Assembly: GCA_009767595.1 (NCBI GenBank)
Contig: VSDK01001858.1
Location: forward strand, 98,845 to 162,844
Source of the DNA: Symbiodinium kawagutii
Lineage: Eukaryota > Sar > Dinophyceae > Suessiales > Symbiodiniaceae
Length of the DNA stretch: 64,000 bases
Reading direction: 5' to 3'
The first letter of the stretch is position 1; each line of letters starts with the position of its first letter. The translations under genes and the position numbers were made by a program. The notes under the pieces are model-generated. The model saw only the letters and a program-made list of their open reading frames with translations, was not told the origin of the DNA and did not search any database. Below, piece by piece: positions 34,464-45,917 of this stretch.

Positions 34464-35593
34464 GTGTGCTATGCTTGTGGAAACCCAGGTCGCACTTCTC
34501 GTGAGAGTGAGTGTAGAGCCAGTAGAATCCACGCAGTTGAAGGCACGTCAAGGAATCAAGGTGAGAATCCATGGCATGAGACTTCATGGACTGATGATTG
34601 GACTGATGAATGGACATGGACTTCAGTGAATGACCCTACTTACTTCGGTGAGTATGATGGCTCATGGAGTGATGATTATTTCGCAGGTAACGTAGGATAT
34701 GGGGATGACTGGTCTTGGGACCAGCCCTGGACTTCCTGGAATGGGTCCAGCGCTCAGGGTACTTCGGTGCCGGCATTGACGCAGGAAGCTACTTCGGTTC
34801 AGGTGACTGAAGCTTCAGCCACTGGCTCAGGAAGCCAGGGCACCTCATCTCAGGTCTCAGCAACAGTTGCTGAGCCACCAGAACTTCAGCGTTCACAGAG
34901 TCCCAGAATGGCAGCTGGTACTGCTAAGAACGCAACTTCAGCAATGATGTTTGCAGCGCTCACTTGGAACATTTTTGGAGTAGGAATTTCAGCCTTGGTT
35001 GGACCAGTTTCCACTTCAGGGAATCCCCAACATCATGTTGATGATTTGACCAACTTCTCAAGTTTGGAGAGTGTAGGACTTTCTCATCTCTCACTTCCCG
35101 GGTTTTCAGATTTCTTGATGGATCAGCATTTGGTTGTTTCATCAGCTGTTGACGCTTCATGGATTTTGTTTGACAGCGGTGCTGCTGCACACTGTCACCC
35201 AAAGAACTTCGCCCCGGAGTGGCCTCTACTTCCCATCAATGGTTCCAAGCCCCCACTTCGTAGCGTGACAGGTCGTCCACTCCATGCTATGGCAGGAAAC
35301 TTGTAGGACTGAAGGCAGGTGATGTTGAGTGTTACCTTCACTTCTGTGTCACTGACATTGATTATCCCCTTGTTTCGGTTGGACGACTTCTGGTTCAGGG
35401 TTACACGGTTGAATTTTCTGAAAAGCAGGTGTGCGTGAAATGTCCCAATGGACAATCCATGCCATTTCACAGACATGGTTCACTTCTGTTCATGCAGCCC
35501 ACAATTCAACCTTTTGAGAAGAACAACTTCGAAGCTGTTTGTGTTACTTTCCATGAGCACTTCAAACCAAAGACCAACACTTCTACCTTGTGA
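34464..35593 (+). pseudogene. zinc knuckle, acidic linker and aspartic protease, broken
   Basis: The first residues CYACGNPGRTSRESEC correspond to a CCHC knuckle in which His is replaced by Arg and the last Cys is displaced, so zinc binding is doubtful. An acidic Trp/Asp-rich spacer follows. The protease catalytic triad is visible as DSGAAAHC around 35172-35193. The frame ends in TAG at 35304-35306, and the protease continues one frame over (LVSVGRLLVQGYTVEF) to TGA at 35591-35593. Confidence 0.85.
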
Positions 35594-36191
35594 TCGTTGG
35601 CATTATGATTCAAATAGGCACACTTTGATCAGGTACCATATCAGACCTAGGAAGAACTTGCTTACCCCTGAGGGTACTTCAGACAGACCGGTTGCGCTTG
35701 ACAAGTTGGCTGAACTTCGAAGAACCTTTGTGACCTTCGAAGGCCAAAGTGAACAAATCATAGAAGACAACTGGAGAATTTCAGGAGATCCCAAGAGAGC
35801 CTTGGACAAGTTCTGGAAAGGAAGGATTGAGTTCGTTTTGATTTCACCGTATCCTTCCAGCAGACTGACAGGCAAGCAGTCGACGCATCCAGTGCCAAAG
35901 GTTGTGTCAGCAAAGCCTGCCAGCACAAGCATTTCAGAACCAAAGCCCAAGTTGAGCCTTGAGACTTCTGGTCAGAAGAAAGTAAGTTTTCGAGACTTTC
36001 TTCCTGACTTCTCTCAGTCTTTGCAGTCAAAACTTGCGCTGGCCGGTGACAACATGGAGACAGTGAAACAAATTCTTCACCAATCCATGTTTGACCTGGA
36101 TCCAACAACTGGACTTCGCTTGCAGCATGACTTCTGGGCAGATGGTGGTTCCATGTGGGTCAGGCATCGCTTCGAACCATGCGCTCACTGA
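35583..36191 (+). pseudogene. pol linker region upstream of integrase
   Basis: An open frame to TGA at 36189-36191 with DRWHYDSNRHTLIRYHI and PRKNLLTP. This resembles a spacer module seen between protease and integrase in dinoflagellate copia polyproteins (recalled similarity, not searched). It ends abruptly where the ACTTC-rich composition stops. Confidence 0.6.
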
Positions 36192-36970
36192 TTGCAGAAA
36201 ACGGTTGACCAAAAGGATTCGAACCAAACAGTGGACAAAACACAACCACGTGCGACAAAGTCTCCCATCAAACTGCTGACCATGCACATCGCAAAAAGCA
36301 GCTGCGTTAGATCCAACCACGCGTCGCAACGCAGCTCAACTGGAAAAAAAGCGAGGCATTAATCCAAAAAGGCCAGCGGGCGATTTGCGGCATCATTCAC
36401 AAACGAAAGGAATGTGGCACTGACACATGGTTTGAAGCAAACATGTGTTCTCTCAGCCTTGTGGTTGGGGCATGTCATCAATGCCAGTTCCCCATGTTTA
36501 GAATAATATTTTTTCACCAAACACATGTCAGCTAAAGTCTTAAATAAGCATAAATTTCGAGTGATCCCCACATTCAATTGGCTCCCCAACGCCAATCCCC
36601 CAAATCCTGTGACATGGACACTTGTCAAAGGGCCCACATTCTTCGTAGTGAAAAATGTATGCGGCCATGACGACAAATAGAGCGCTCATGACAACAAAGT
36701 AGAGCATTCATTATGTGCCAATGGCCAGAACAGCGGCGCAAAAGACATAGATCCAAGGACGGTTCTCACACATCGCCATGCTTTGCCAATAGCAACAGCA
36801 GCGGGCACGGCAGGAAAGAACAACCATCCAAGAAAAGATTTTGAGCTAGTAGCTAGCGCAATGCCAGGTTCTGTCAATGGCCAGAACAAGGCAGCAAAGG
36901 ACACGGATCCAGGTAAAACCTTGTACACCCGATTGCAAACAGCGCCCCCCTTTGACAGGAACAAGCTTGA
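36192..36970. other. foreign block replacing the integrase and N-terminal RT region
   Basis: About 780 bp with no recognisable pol motif and no ACTTC pentamer, although the surrounding element has one every 60-70 bp. It contains an internal repeat, CAATGGCCAGAACA with GCAAA-GACA-GGATCCA, at about 36718-36758 and 36876-36915. Moderately open frames on both strands have no identity. It is probably a secondary insertion with loss of the original integrase. Confidence 0.6.
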
Positions 36971-37397
36971 ATTCCTCCTGTTGAGTACTACCCTAACGGT
37001 GATGTGTTGTGGAAACTTCGTCGAGCGACGCACGGTTTGAAACAAAGTCCGGAGATGTGGCAGCAACACTTTGTGAGTGTCGCAACTTCACTTGGTTTTC
37101 GTCGGTTGAAATCCGATTCAAACTTGTACTGCCATGAAGCACCAGAGGTGTACATGCTGTGTTACGTTGATGACTTGCTTTTGTTTGGTCCGCAAGGATC
37201 TTGCGAGTTTTTGTTCGCAGAACTTCAGAAGCAGTTGCGTTTGCGTCAACCTCCTCAGCAGAACAATCGCGCGACGTGATGACGCCATTGAGATGCCGAT
37301 GCCGATTTCATACATTGATAAGATGCTTGAACAACTTGACATGGCAACTTGTAAACCTGCTGCGACGCTAGTCGGATTCATTTCCCAAAATGATTGA
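36971..37397 (+). pseudogene. reverse transcriptase, C-terminal part
   Basis: The frame resumes at 36971 and reads YYPNGDVLWKLRRATHGLKQ, with the catalytic YVDDLLLFG box at about 37165-37191. It ends in TGA at 37277-37279 after a frameshift. The following conserved part (RRDDAIEMPMPISYIDKML, MATCKPAATL) is in another frame up to TGA at 37395-37397. Fingers and N-terminal palm motifs are missing. Confidence 0.9.
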
Positions 37398-38129
37398 GTC
37401 GGAAAAGCTTCTCTCGAAAGAGGGCCACAAGCTGTACAGAAGGATCGTCTGACAACTTCTGTGGTTAAGTAGCGTCCGACCGGACATTCAGCTTGCGACT
37501 CAGGAACTTTCCACCGGACTGGTTGCTCCCACTCAGGACCACTTTTGTAAGATGAAGACTTTAGTAGGGCACCTCGCCGGCGCAAAGCCAGCGGTTCTGC
37601 AACTTCGTCCGAATGTGATTCCACACTCAAGGCAGATTTCTTCTGACATAGATTGCTACGTAGATTCAGACTGGGCCGGTTGTGTTGCAACTTGGCGCAG
37701 TACATCAGGAATGGCGCTGTATTTTCTGGGTTCTTTGGTCGCTTTACAAAAGTAGGACACAGCAGACAGTAGCGACTTCAAGTGGAGAAGCTGAACTGTA
37801 TGCGATAGGTCTAGGGGCAAGCGAAAGCCTATTTGTTAGGTCACTTCTTTTCGAATCCCAAAATGCGCGCAAGGTCAAAATCAAATTTCACACCGACAGC
37901 ACGGCAGGCAAATTGATGGCAACGCCTTTCGGAACCTCCGAAACCCAAGCATGTTCAACTTCGGTTTTTGTGCATTCAAGAACTTGTAACTTCAGGCATC
38001 ATGGCAATCAAGAAAGTACTTGGAACTTTGAACACTTCCGATGTGATGACGAAGTACATCACCAAGGATGTACTCCACAGACACCTGGCTACCCTCGGGA
38101 TCACATTTCCCATGGGTCGAGCACTGTGA
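37398..38129 (+). pseudogene. RNase H domain of copia pol, broken
   Basis: It contains LYRRIV, then an in-frame TGA at 37451-37453 where a Gly codon is expected, then WLSSVRPDIQLATQEL, and the first catalytic Asp in YVDSDWAG (37655-37678). TAG at 37753-37755 precedes a frame change to SSGEAELYAIGLGASESL and HTDSTAGK (second and third acidic residues). A further change leads to the terminal VLGTLNTSDVMTKYI and LHRHLATLGI, ending TGA at 38127-38129. Confidence 0.9.
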
Positions 38130-39622
38130 AGATCCTTCACACATGTCGTAACTTTTAGTTTCTGCCTAAAGGCATGACAGAAGTACAGAACTTCAAACAG
38201 ATCTTGATCTTGTACAGAGAATACTTCACCTGTATGGCGCTTACACATGTTCAGATACTTCACGTGTATATACCTATAAGTGTCAAATACTTTCTTTGGT
38301 TGTTTTGGTTCGGTTTTGTTTGTTGGTGGTGGACGCTGTTTCTTCGGTACTTCGCCCAAAGCTCCCCCAAACTTTTAATCACTTCTTGGTATTATAGGCA
38401 CGGTTCACCAAGTGCCGGGTAGTTAGCCATGGGTAGTCGCTTCACTTCGTTTTCGCGGCAGAAAGTGAGACGTCAGTTCCGCTTCTGTTTTTCACTTCAC
38501 GTTTTTTGTTTGCCACGTTTTCACTTCACTTCACTGCCATGTTTACATGGACTCTGAACGGCCTTCGAAACTTCAAATTGCGTGGGGAGATTTTCTTGGC
38601 TACTTCGACATGAACTTTTTCAATGTGAACTAGTACTACTTCGCTGGATGCATTTCTGTTGGGCGGAAGTGGAGAAAGGCGAAAGCTTCGCCAGAAAGTT
38701 TTGTTTTTGAATCAACAGTGGTTCATTGACTTCGTAGCAGACATCCAGTAAGCCCACAGAACTTGCTGATCGCAATCAGTAAGTGGAACTTCGTTCACTG
38801 GAGCTTTAGTCTCGACCTCTGTGGATTCAAAGCTGAGCTGGACTTCGATCTGGAAATTTGAACTAGCGAAGCCAAAAAGCGCCGCAGTCTTCTCAAAGAC
38901 TCTGTGTACTTCAGAGCTTCTGTCTCTCCAGCGTATTTCTGGCAGCATGGGCAGCTTGATTTCTCTAATACTTTGCAGTCTTCAGTGAAGCAACTTCGTT
39001 AGAAGAGAAGGCTGACTACTGCATCAGGCACTTCAGAAGACTCCTCGAACGAGATGAGAGGAAGTTCGCCACCAATATCCAGGATAGCAATATAGCCACT
39101 TCCGAACAGAGACTGGATCGGAGACTTCAATGGTTAGGGCTAGGTTCATCCCTGTCTTTACGTCCAGGTGAGCTTCGAGGAGCAATCTCACTTGAGAGAT
39201 TTCTGTGAAGCACTTCCGCTACTTTGCTGGCTAGTTCAATTCCTTTTGGTAAGTGCAGAACTTTGTTTGTCACCACACTGGCAACTTCAACAACTTCGTG
39301 TTGAGCGTAGTTTTCTTTCTTTCACTTGGCGATTGATCGATTCACTTCAACGTCGCTGAATCTTGACCACTTCATAGAAGATATTTCTTTTACGCAGACA
39401 GATTCAGGTTCGCTTGTCATAGCACTTCGAAATTTCAGAGACTTCAGTTGTACAGAAATTTTACTCTATGAGAAGAGGCAGCCAACTTCAACGACACTTG
39501 GTTAAGCGCTTCAAGATGGCTTTTGCGTAATCCCTGGTACTTCGTACAAGCAGAAATTGCATTTCATAGCGTTCAGGGTCTACAGTGTGAAGTCTCTGCT
39601 GTGGCAAGACTTCAAGGGAGCA
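38130..39622 (+). other. long non-coding 3' region of the retrotransposon
   Basis: About 1.5 kb between the end of RNase H and the 3' LTR, without a recognisable gene. It is the part richest in ACTTC (about 30 occurrences). AAGGGAG at 39614-39620, two bases before the LTR, is a short polypurine tract. Confidence 0.7.
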
Positions 39623-39812
39623 TGTCGAGATGATACTGGACTCCCACACTTCGCACACGTGAGCCATACTTCAACTTTGGCCCAAGGCCACACTGAGGAA
39701 AAGACTTCTGCTGCCCAGAGTGAACTCCAGGGTTGAACTCGGGTGGAACTTCCAGGTTGTGAACTTGTTGACTTCTTGGTAGGTAAGTATCTGAGACTTC
39801 GCTGTTTTGATA
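39623..39812 (+). repeat. 3' LTR
   Basis: 190 bp, starts TGTCGAGATG and ends TTTTGATA, collinear with the 5' LTR with 15 substitutions and no indel. The internal stem is degraded (GTGAGCCA against TGGCCCAAG). Confidence 0.9.
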
Positions 39813-40795
39813 CGTGGGTGAGTAGGTGGGCGGTGTTGTTGTTCGTTTTGTTTGTTTTGTTTGTTTTCTTCGTTGTGTTCGTTGTCGTTGTTGTATCACC
39901 ACCGCCTTAGGGAACCAAACACCCCTAGGGTGGCAAAAGATGTATTGTACATTTTTTTTCCAAGATAGCCCTCGAAGATCGGCAGATGGAGCTAGCGCAG
40001 GGGGGGAATAAAAGTAATAATTCAGCAAGCATACAGCAGAAATAGATATTACTTTTCTTCCCCCAACCCCCTCACCAAGTCAATGGCAAAACTAAGAATT
40101 TTTGGGGGGGGAGGGGGGAGAAAATGTAATATTGTTACAGGTTCTGAATGTTTTGGTGAAGGGGGGGCCTGGAATGCAATTTTGGGCCGGCCAATCAACT
40201 ACCAATCATCAACTACCAACCAATCAATTGCCACTCATCAACCACCCCAAGACTAGATCGGTCCTAACCCCAATCAATCCGATCATCCACCACTAACCAC
40301 CTACCGTCACCTACCACTATACCCACCGTCTTGGGGGGGAGAAAATGTACCTCAAAATTTTGGGCCTGGAATACATCTTTGTGCACACAACCAAGAAATG
40401 TTTTGTACATTTTTGGCTCTCATTAAGATACTGCGATCTTGGCTATTGATAGGCGGTATGTAAAGAAACTCCGAAGTCTCAAAACTCAGGTCTTAGAGGA
40501 ACAAAGTTGTACGGTACATTTTTTGCCACCCGGGGGGTCTAAGGGAGTAGTGATGTTGTTGTCTTTTGCTTATTGCATGAGGATACCTGTCGTGGTAGTT
40601 CGTTGTTGCTGCTGCTTTGTCGGTATGTTGGGTTTGTTGTAGTTGCTGCTGCTGGTTTGTTGTTGTTGCTTTGTGTTATGGCCAACTGGTAGTGCAATGG
40701 TAGTTTGCAACCTTGAGTTTGCAATCCAGAACGTTTTATTTGCTAAATCAAGGAAGGCCCTGCCCTTTGATGGTAGCATGTAGATGCTGTGTGTA

Positions 40796-40829
<34 letters not shown>

Positions 40830-41979
40830 TGTGTGTGTGTGTCGCATTGCGTGGCCCTGCTCATGGACTTGGATTGAGAAATGATCCGAGGAAATTCACA
40901 CAATATATATACGTGCGATTTTGCGTGTGTATTCACAAAATCACATATTGCCAAAACCCAAGCGAAAGCCAGGAAGTTGATTCATGCACTCTAAGGACTT
41001 CGAATATCGACTGGTTTATGAGGCCTTTGAAATTCCAGAGGACAGCAGCAGATACCGGCCGGTCGTCCAAACTGTCAAGGATGGCGATGGAAAAAAAAAT
41101 CATGTCAAGAACGGATGCAATTTGGCCCTGGCTTGCCACACTCCGGATTGTTGCCAAGAAACTGAAACATTTCTTTGAAACGTGCAGCGCGTTCGCAATC
41201 AACATTTGATTTTCAAAGCCTACCTTGATAGAGTAGGACCTGTCCCTCCCATGTTTTTGATATGGTGGCTCACCTGAAATTTCCAGCGTAGGAAGTTGGT
41301 GATATATTCTCTTGGTCACGTTCAGATTCTGTCAGCATTTGTAACAGCAGCCGGGCTGGTAGATACGTGCATAATGAAGTGGAGTGACTTTGAATGGTTT
41401 GCGGGGCAAGCCCCGGCAAGTCCGGATTGGGATTGGTGGTGGAGTTTACCATCTCGAATGCCCATCAAATGCAAATCCAGGCGATCGCCAGCCGGACGCT
41501 TGTAAAACCGTGCCTTCAGCGAACATGTTTTTCGCAGATGCGAACTGACCGCTGACCCATTCCTTCCTATCATGTTATTTTTTGATATTTTTCTGGGATG
41601 CTTTTCTGTTTGGCGCTGCCCTTCAAACAGGCATCGAAGGGATGCTACGATGTGCCATGAATCGTCCATGCTTGCGGTGTTTGTGCTGAGGGAATCGGTA
41701 GTCAGCAGAGCCCCAGGAGCACTGATATCCCAGATGCTCCATGTATAGAAAATTTGTTTACATGAACCCGGAACCCATGAAATGATCCAAATGTAGGGAA
41801 GTAATATACCATACATGCATGTACATGGAATATAATACCGTGGGCATTTTCAATCCGTGGACGCCAGGACATGCCCCCAGACGGGCTGATGCCATGCCGA
41901 GCCCGAGAATGTTTGTTGGACTACGGAGGCGGACGGGGTAGAGAAGCTGCTCCAGCCTGCTGTTCGATGAAATGCATTG

Positions 41980-42091
41980 CTGGCCGGTGGTTTGATTCAC
42001 ATGTTTTATTTTCCCTAGTAATGATTAACAAATAGTCGGTTGACTATGTTTGATTGATATTTTTCAGAGGGGCGGTTCGGCCACCAACCAG
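41980..42091. repeat. introner-like terminal-inverted-repeat element, copy A3
   Basis: It starts CTGGCCGGTGGTTTGATTC and ends GGCCACCAACCAG. The core has TTTTATTTTCCCTAGTAATG, ATTAACAAAT, CGGTTGACTA and ATATTTTTCA. The flanks AATGCATT and AATGATTA suggest an imperfect target duplication. Confidence 0.7.
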
Positions 42092-42559
42092 AATGATTAG
42101 AGGATATATGCAATGTTTATGGTACAGTTGGGGGTGGTTTATTGATATTTCAAACCCGATAGACGGAATAAAATCGTAACACATGGATCAACATAGACAG
42201 GCAGATCGGGAGACAGATGGACAATAGAAACATATTGATTGCACAAGGTGGTGGCGGAAGTTTCCAGAAGAGGTCACCTGTGCCGGGTCAGTTAAGATGA
42301 GGTGATGGTTTGGATGATTGGTGATTGATGATTGTAGATTACATCATGATGCGTTGATGATAAGAGGATGATGTATAACTGACGCGTTGTTGATGATCAT
42401 GGCTGAGAATTGATGATTCAGCATGACGACGATCTTGATGACAATTGATTATTGATCATTGCTTTTTGATTATTGATTATTGATTATTGATTTGATTCGT
42501 GGATTTATTGACTGATTGCATTGGATTTGGATAGGATTTGATTTCATTGAATGGTTGAC

Positions 42560-42905
42560 TGACTGATTGTTTGATTAATTGATTTGATTTGATTTGATTT
42601 GATTTGATTGATTGATTGAAAGCCCCGACAAAAAATGGTTGACAATGGTTAATTGATGGATTTGATTGAATTGATTGACAATTGCTCGATTGAATGACCG
42701 ACTGACTGACTGACTGATTGACTGATCGATTGCTCGATTGGTTGTTGATTGCTTCATTGGCTCGTTGGTTGATTATTGACTGACTGACTGATTGATTGAT
42801 TGATTGCCTGATTGATATCGAATAATGGATGGATGGATGGATGGATGGATGGATGGATGGATGGATGGATGGATGGATGGATGGATGGATGGTGGGTGAT
42901 GCTGC

Positions 42906-42960
<55 letters not shown>
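42560..42960. repeat. chain of microsatellites: GATTT, GACT/GATT, GGAT, GCT, GAT
   Basis: Successive blocks are GATTT (about 42578-42610), GACT/GATT mixtures (42690-42815), about 16 GGAT units (42827-42892), ten GCT (42899-42928) and eleven GAT (42928-42960). Alanine/Asp and His/Gln runs in ORFs are artefacts. Confidence 0.92.
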
Positions 42961-43684
42961 AATTCATTTGGTGGTGATGCTGCGCCGCCGCTAGTGAGAC
43001 ATCAAAACGTTGCAAAGACCCGCAGTTTGGGGCAATTTGGACTTGCACATGTGCTTCTTGTCATAGTGCCGTGCATGTTTTGACCATCTTGTAATCGGAA
43101 ACTTCGCGACCACCCCAGTTTTTGGCGATTTTAAGTTGCAAATTTGCTTCTCGACATGCCATGGTGCGATGCACTTTTTGCAGACGTGCTCTTCCAAAAG
43201 TCCCTCAACGCGCTCGTTTTTTGACTTGCAGATGCGCTTCTCATGCAATTGTTGCTTTATGTTTTCACGAACTTGCCTGTTGTATGAGCCTACATTTACG
43301 ACCATCCTGGAGCAGATTGGAGCACAAAACTAGGGAAAAACACGAAGCATTCAAGCGATTTCTATCAGTCATGCACGCGCACACACATCTTTGATTTTCT
43401 CCGCAATTTGATGGCTCACTGACTGCTCCAATTTTCCCTTAATCGGATTTCAAACTTCCATCGGCTGATGATGCATAGCATACATAGGCTGAAAGGTTGA
43501 CGGACAGATGAAATATTTTGGCAGATATTTTAGCCATACAGATTTGCAGATGCATAGGCATCTATGTAATTAGACAACCTTTGATAGGTAGATAGGTAGA
43601 CAGAAGATAGAAACAGTAGACAGGAAAATAGAATTCAACAATAGAGGTGTACCAATTAGATCAACATTTAGATCGATTGATCAA

Positions 43685-44107
43685 CTGTTTTCTCTCCCTT
43701 CATGTTCGGCTCTGCGCACATACGGTGCAGGGAGTCACTTCATTGCTGCAGCAATTCCCCAGGTCGTCGAGAATGGCGCTTTTGCAAACGTCCTTCAACC
43801 CTGGAGTGTGGCTTCGTCCCTGCTTGGGTCTTCGACCCTTGGTTGGCATGGCACCAGCAAGCCAGCGCCCAGAACAACTTCCAAGCAATACCAGGATATC
43901 AGTGACGGATCGCAAGATGCCCGAAAAATCTCATCCTTAGTTTCTCAATGTAACAGTTCATTTTATGACCTCTTGTTGTGCCCTGGAGCATGGGATGATT
44001 TTGTTTTTGGCACAACTGCTAAGAGCAGTCCCCAAGAAGTTTCTACAGTTCTAGAGGCCACAATCATTAAAATCATTAAAGCTGCAAGGTCCAGCTGTTT
44101 GATTTGA
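43685..44107 (+). CDS. unidentified coding frame (putative)
   Basis: One plus-strand frame is open from before 43685 to TGA at 44105-44107 (about 140 codons) with coding character: GAGSHFIAAAIPQVVENG early and GAWDDFVFGTTAK late. A competing frame over 43800-43905 (PAWVFDPWLAWHQQAS, ending TGA) is also coding-like. An intron or a frameshift is therefore possible. No start is certain and no domain is recognised. Confidence 0.3.
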   Translation: MFSLPSCSALRTYGAGSHFIAAAIPQVVENGAFANVLQPWSVASSLLGSSTLGWHGTSKPAPRTTSKQYQDISDGSQDARKISSLVSQCNSSFYDLLLCPGAWDDFVFGTTAKSSPQEVSTVLEATIIKIIKAARSSCLI

Positions 44108-44771
44108 ACGTTCAGGCCATTTGAGCTTTGCAATCATACCCCTCGGATCTAATAGTAAATCAATGTAAATCACAAACTATATTCATGGTAAAATTCAGGG
44201 TGGTCGATGAATATGAACCTACCATTCCATTGTTAGTTTATATTCCGGCCGAATCGTGGCTGAGCTGCAAGCAGTCAATTTCCAATCAGCAGAGAGTCAA
44301 CATTTCTGAGGCAACGCTCATCCTGAAGATTAGACCCGAAGCGTGAAGGTTCCCCATGAAACCGGGATTTGTTGGGTGTTGATAGTAGTTGATCGGATTA
44401 CATTGCCTTTCTTCACCTAGACTCTCAATCCTCGCTATAAACCAACCATGATTGATTGAGCTCAATTAACCATGATTCATCAACGCTATCAATCAACACT
44501 TGTATATCATTCCGCCACTGTTCATCCACGATTAAGAATCATGAATCAGCCGTTATCACCCAATCAGTTTGAAGCATACCACTGAACCCAGATCAATGGG
44601 TGCATCCAACAGAGTTCAGCGACCTGTTCTTGATTTGATGAATAGATCCTGATCAACCAATCATACCCAATCATCTACTCTTGATCGATCAATGGATCTG
44701 ATGAAATCTGATGAAATCTGATGAATCGGCCCTTACCAATCTACTGTTGATCAAAGCTTTCCATTCTCAGT

Positions 44772-44955
44772 CACTGCTTGGGAGACCAGGAGCGGCGCCC
44801 TTTGGGGGCTGTCCAACGCATCGAAGCAATGACCACGGCCAAGTCGGTGGATGCTCGCCTCGCTCCGGGAAGGAGGAATCCACTCGGAGATCAGGCTTTG
44901 CCAGGCTCTGCCAGGCTCTGCTGTGCTTCGTCAGTGGGTTCATCTTTGGGTTCAT
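44772..44955 (+). CDS. unidentified coding fragment next to repeat A4 (putative)
   Basis: GC-rich, coding-like frame (GAVQRIEAMTTAKSVDARL) running up to the left inverted repeat of A4. No continuation is seen after the element. Confidence 0.18.
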
Positions 44956-45065
44956 CTGCTTGGTGGTTTGATTCGCATTGATTCACGTGTTTTATTTTCC
45001 TAAGTAATGATTAACAAATGGTTGGTTGACTAATATTCTTCATGGGGGTTGAAACCACCAACCAG
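44956..45065. repeat. introner-like terminal-inverted-repeat element, copy A4
   Basis: It starts CTGCTTGGTGGTTTGATTC and ends TTGAAACCACCAACCAG, the clearest inverted repeat of the family (13 of 14). The core has TTTTATTTTCCTAAGTAATG, ATTAACAAATGGTTGGTTG and ATATTCTTCA. Flanking TCATCT and TCATCA may be the target duplication. Confidence 0.75.
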
Positions 45066-45917
45066 TCATCATTTTTAATTCCAAGTCATGGTTGATAGTC
45101 ATGTGTTTGCTCTTGTGGATGTTACACTAACCCTGGTTGGAAATTGTCAGAAGATTGGTGTTTTAACGTTTGCAATTGTTAGATGATGGTTAAACATGGT
45201 TGATCATGGAACTGATAGTGTTTACAATCAGATAGTGGCTAGTAGTAGGTGACCAAAAAACAATTTCAATATATGCATGTATTTATATACATGAACACCT
45301 TTCTATATTCTGATTGGAATTGACCCATCATTGGTTCTTGTTGTCATCAAAATCCATCACTGCCAATATATATAGCTATGAACATGTAACATTAAGTAGA
45401 GCAATATGTAGCTAATGAATGGTGATGTTCCGTAAGTTGAAGCTATTAACCATCACTTCAGCTATCCTCACTTTCTCTTCTTACATTCAACATCATACAA
45501 CTGCTGCCGTGAAGATATGCTGTCACACTGTCATCCGTTCATTTTGATGAAGGCTCACTTTGATCTGACATATTTTGTCAAAACTGCAATCCACACGAGT
45601 TTGCGTTTTCATGACCTTTCATGCATTTTTTGTGCAAACAGCTTTGCTAATTGGGAGATGCTGCAATAATATGACATGGATGCAATACTTGGGAAACAGG
45701 GGTTGGGGCGAACAAAAGGGTACTTGCCTCTGAAGGGTGGGGGAATCAAATCTGGCAAATCTTTGGCTCGAGTCCAGGGAATGGGTTTGACGTGAAAGTA
45801 CGGCGCAGATGTTCCACCATTCGGTCACCATCCCAAGAAAAAAAAAGGCCTTGCCGATCACAGCCAGAATCTTTCAGAAATTGACATAGATTCGTTTTGT
45901 TTGATTTTGTTTGGTAG

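Larger units (their letters stand above)
33399..39812 (+). mobile_element. Ty1/copia LTR retrotransposon, decayed, integrase missing
   Basis: The 6.4-kb element is bounded by two 190-bp direct repeats beginning TG. By my alignment they differ at 15 positions (about 92% identity), so the insertion is not recent. A primer-binding site follows the first LTR and a short purine tract precedes the second. Flanking GGTGG (33394-33398) and CGTGG (39813-39817) are a probable 5-bp target duplication with one mismatch. Order: gag, degraded zinc knuckle, aspartic protease, linker, unrelated block, reverse transcriptase C-terminal part, RNase H, long non-coding tail. Protease before RT and RH, plus an RH ending typical of copia, places it in Ty1/copia; the integrase is absent. 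Stops and frameshifts disable every domain. The plus strand is exceptionally rich in ACTTC. Confidence 0.93.
39813..43680. other. non-coding DNA with microsatellites
   Basis: After the element comes resumed TTG/TTTG-rich sequence, then G-runs (40108-40130), ATCAACTACC words and a TG tract at 40792-40845. A coding-like tract at 41835-41985 (LMPCRARECLLDYGGG) abuts dispersed repeat A3 but has no continuation. No firm gene. Confidence 0.35.

Noticed and set aside
40681..40735. tRNA-like A-box and B-box words (TGGTAGTGCAATGG, GTTTGCAATCC)
   Set aside because: No cloverleaf can be drawn: there is no pairing acceptor stem or anticodon stem. No tRNA, 5S rRNA or snRNA gene was found in the window.
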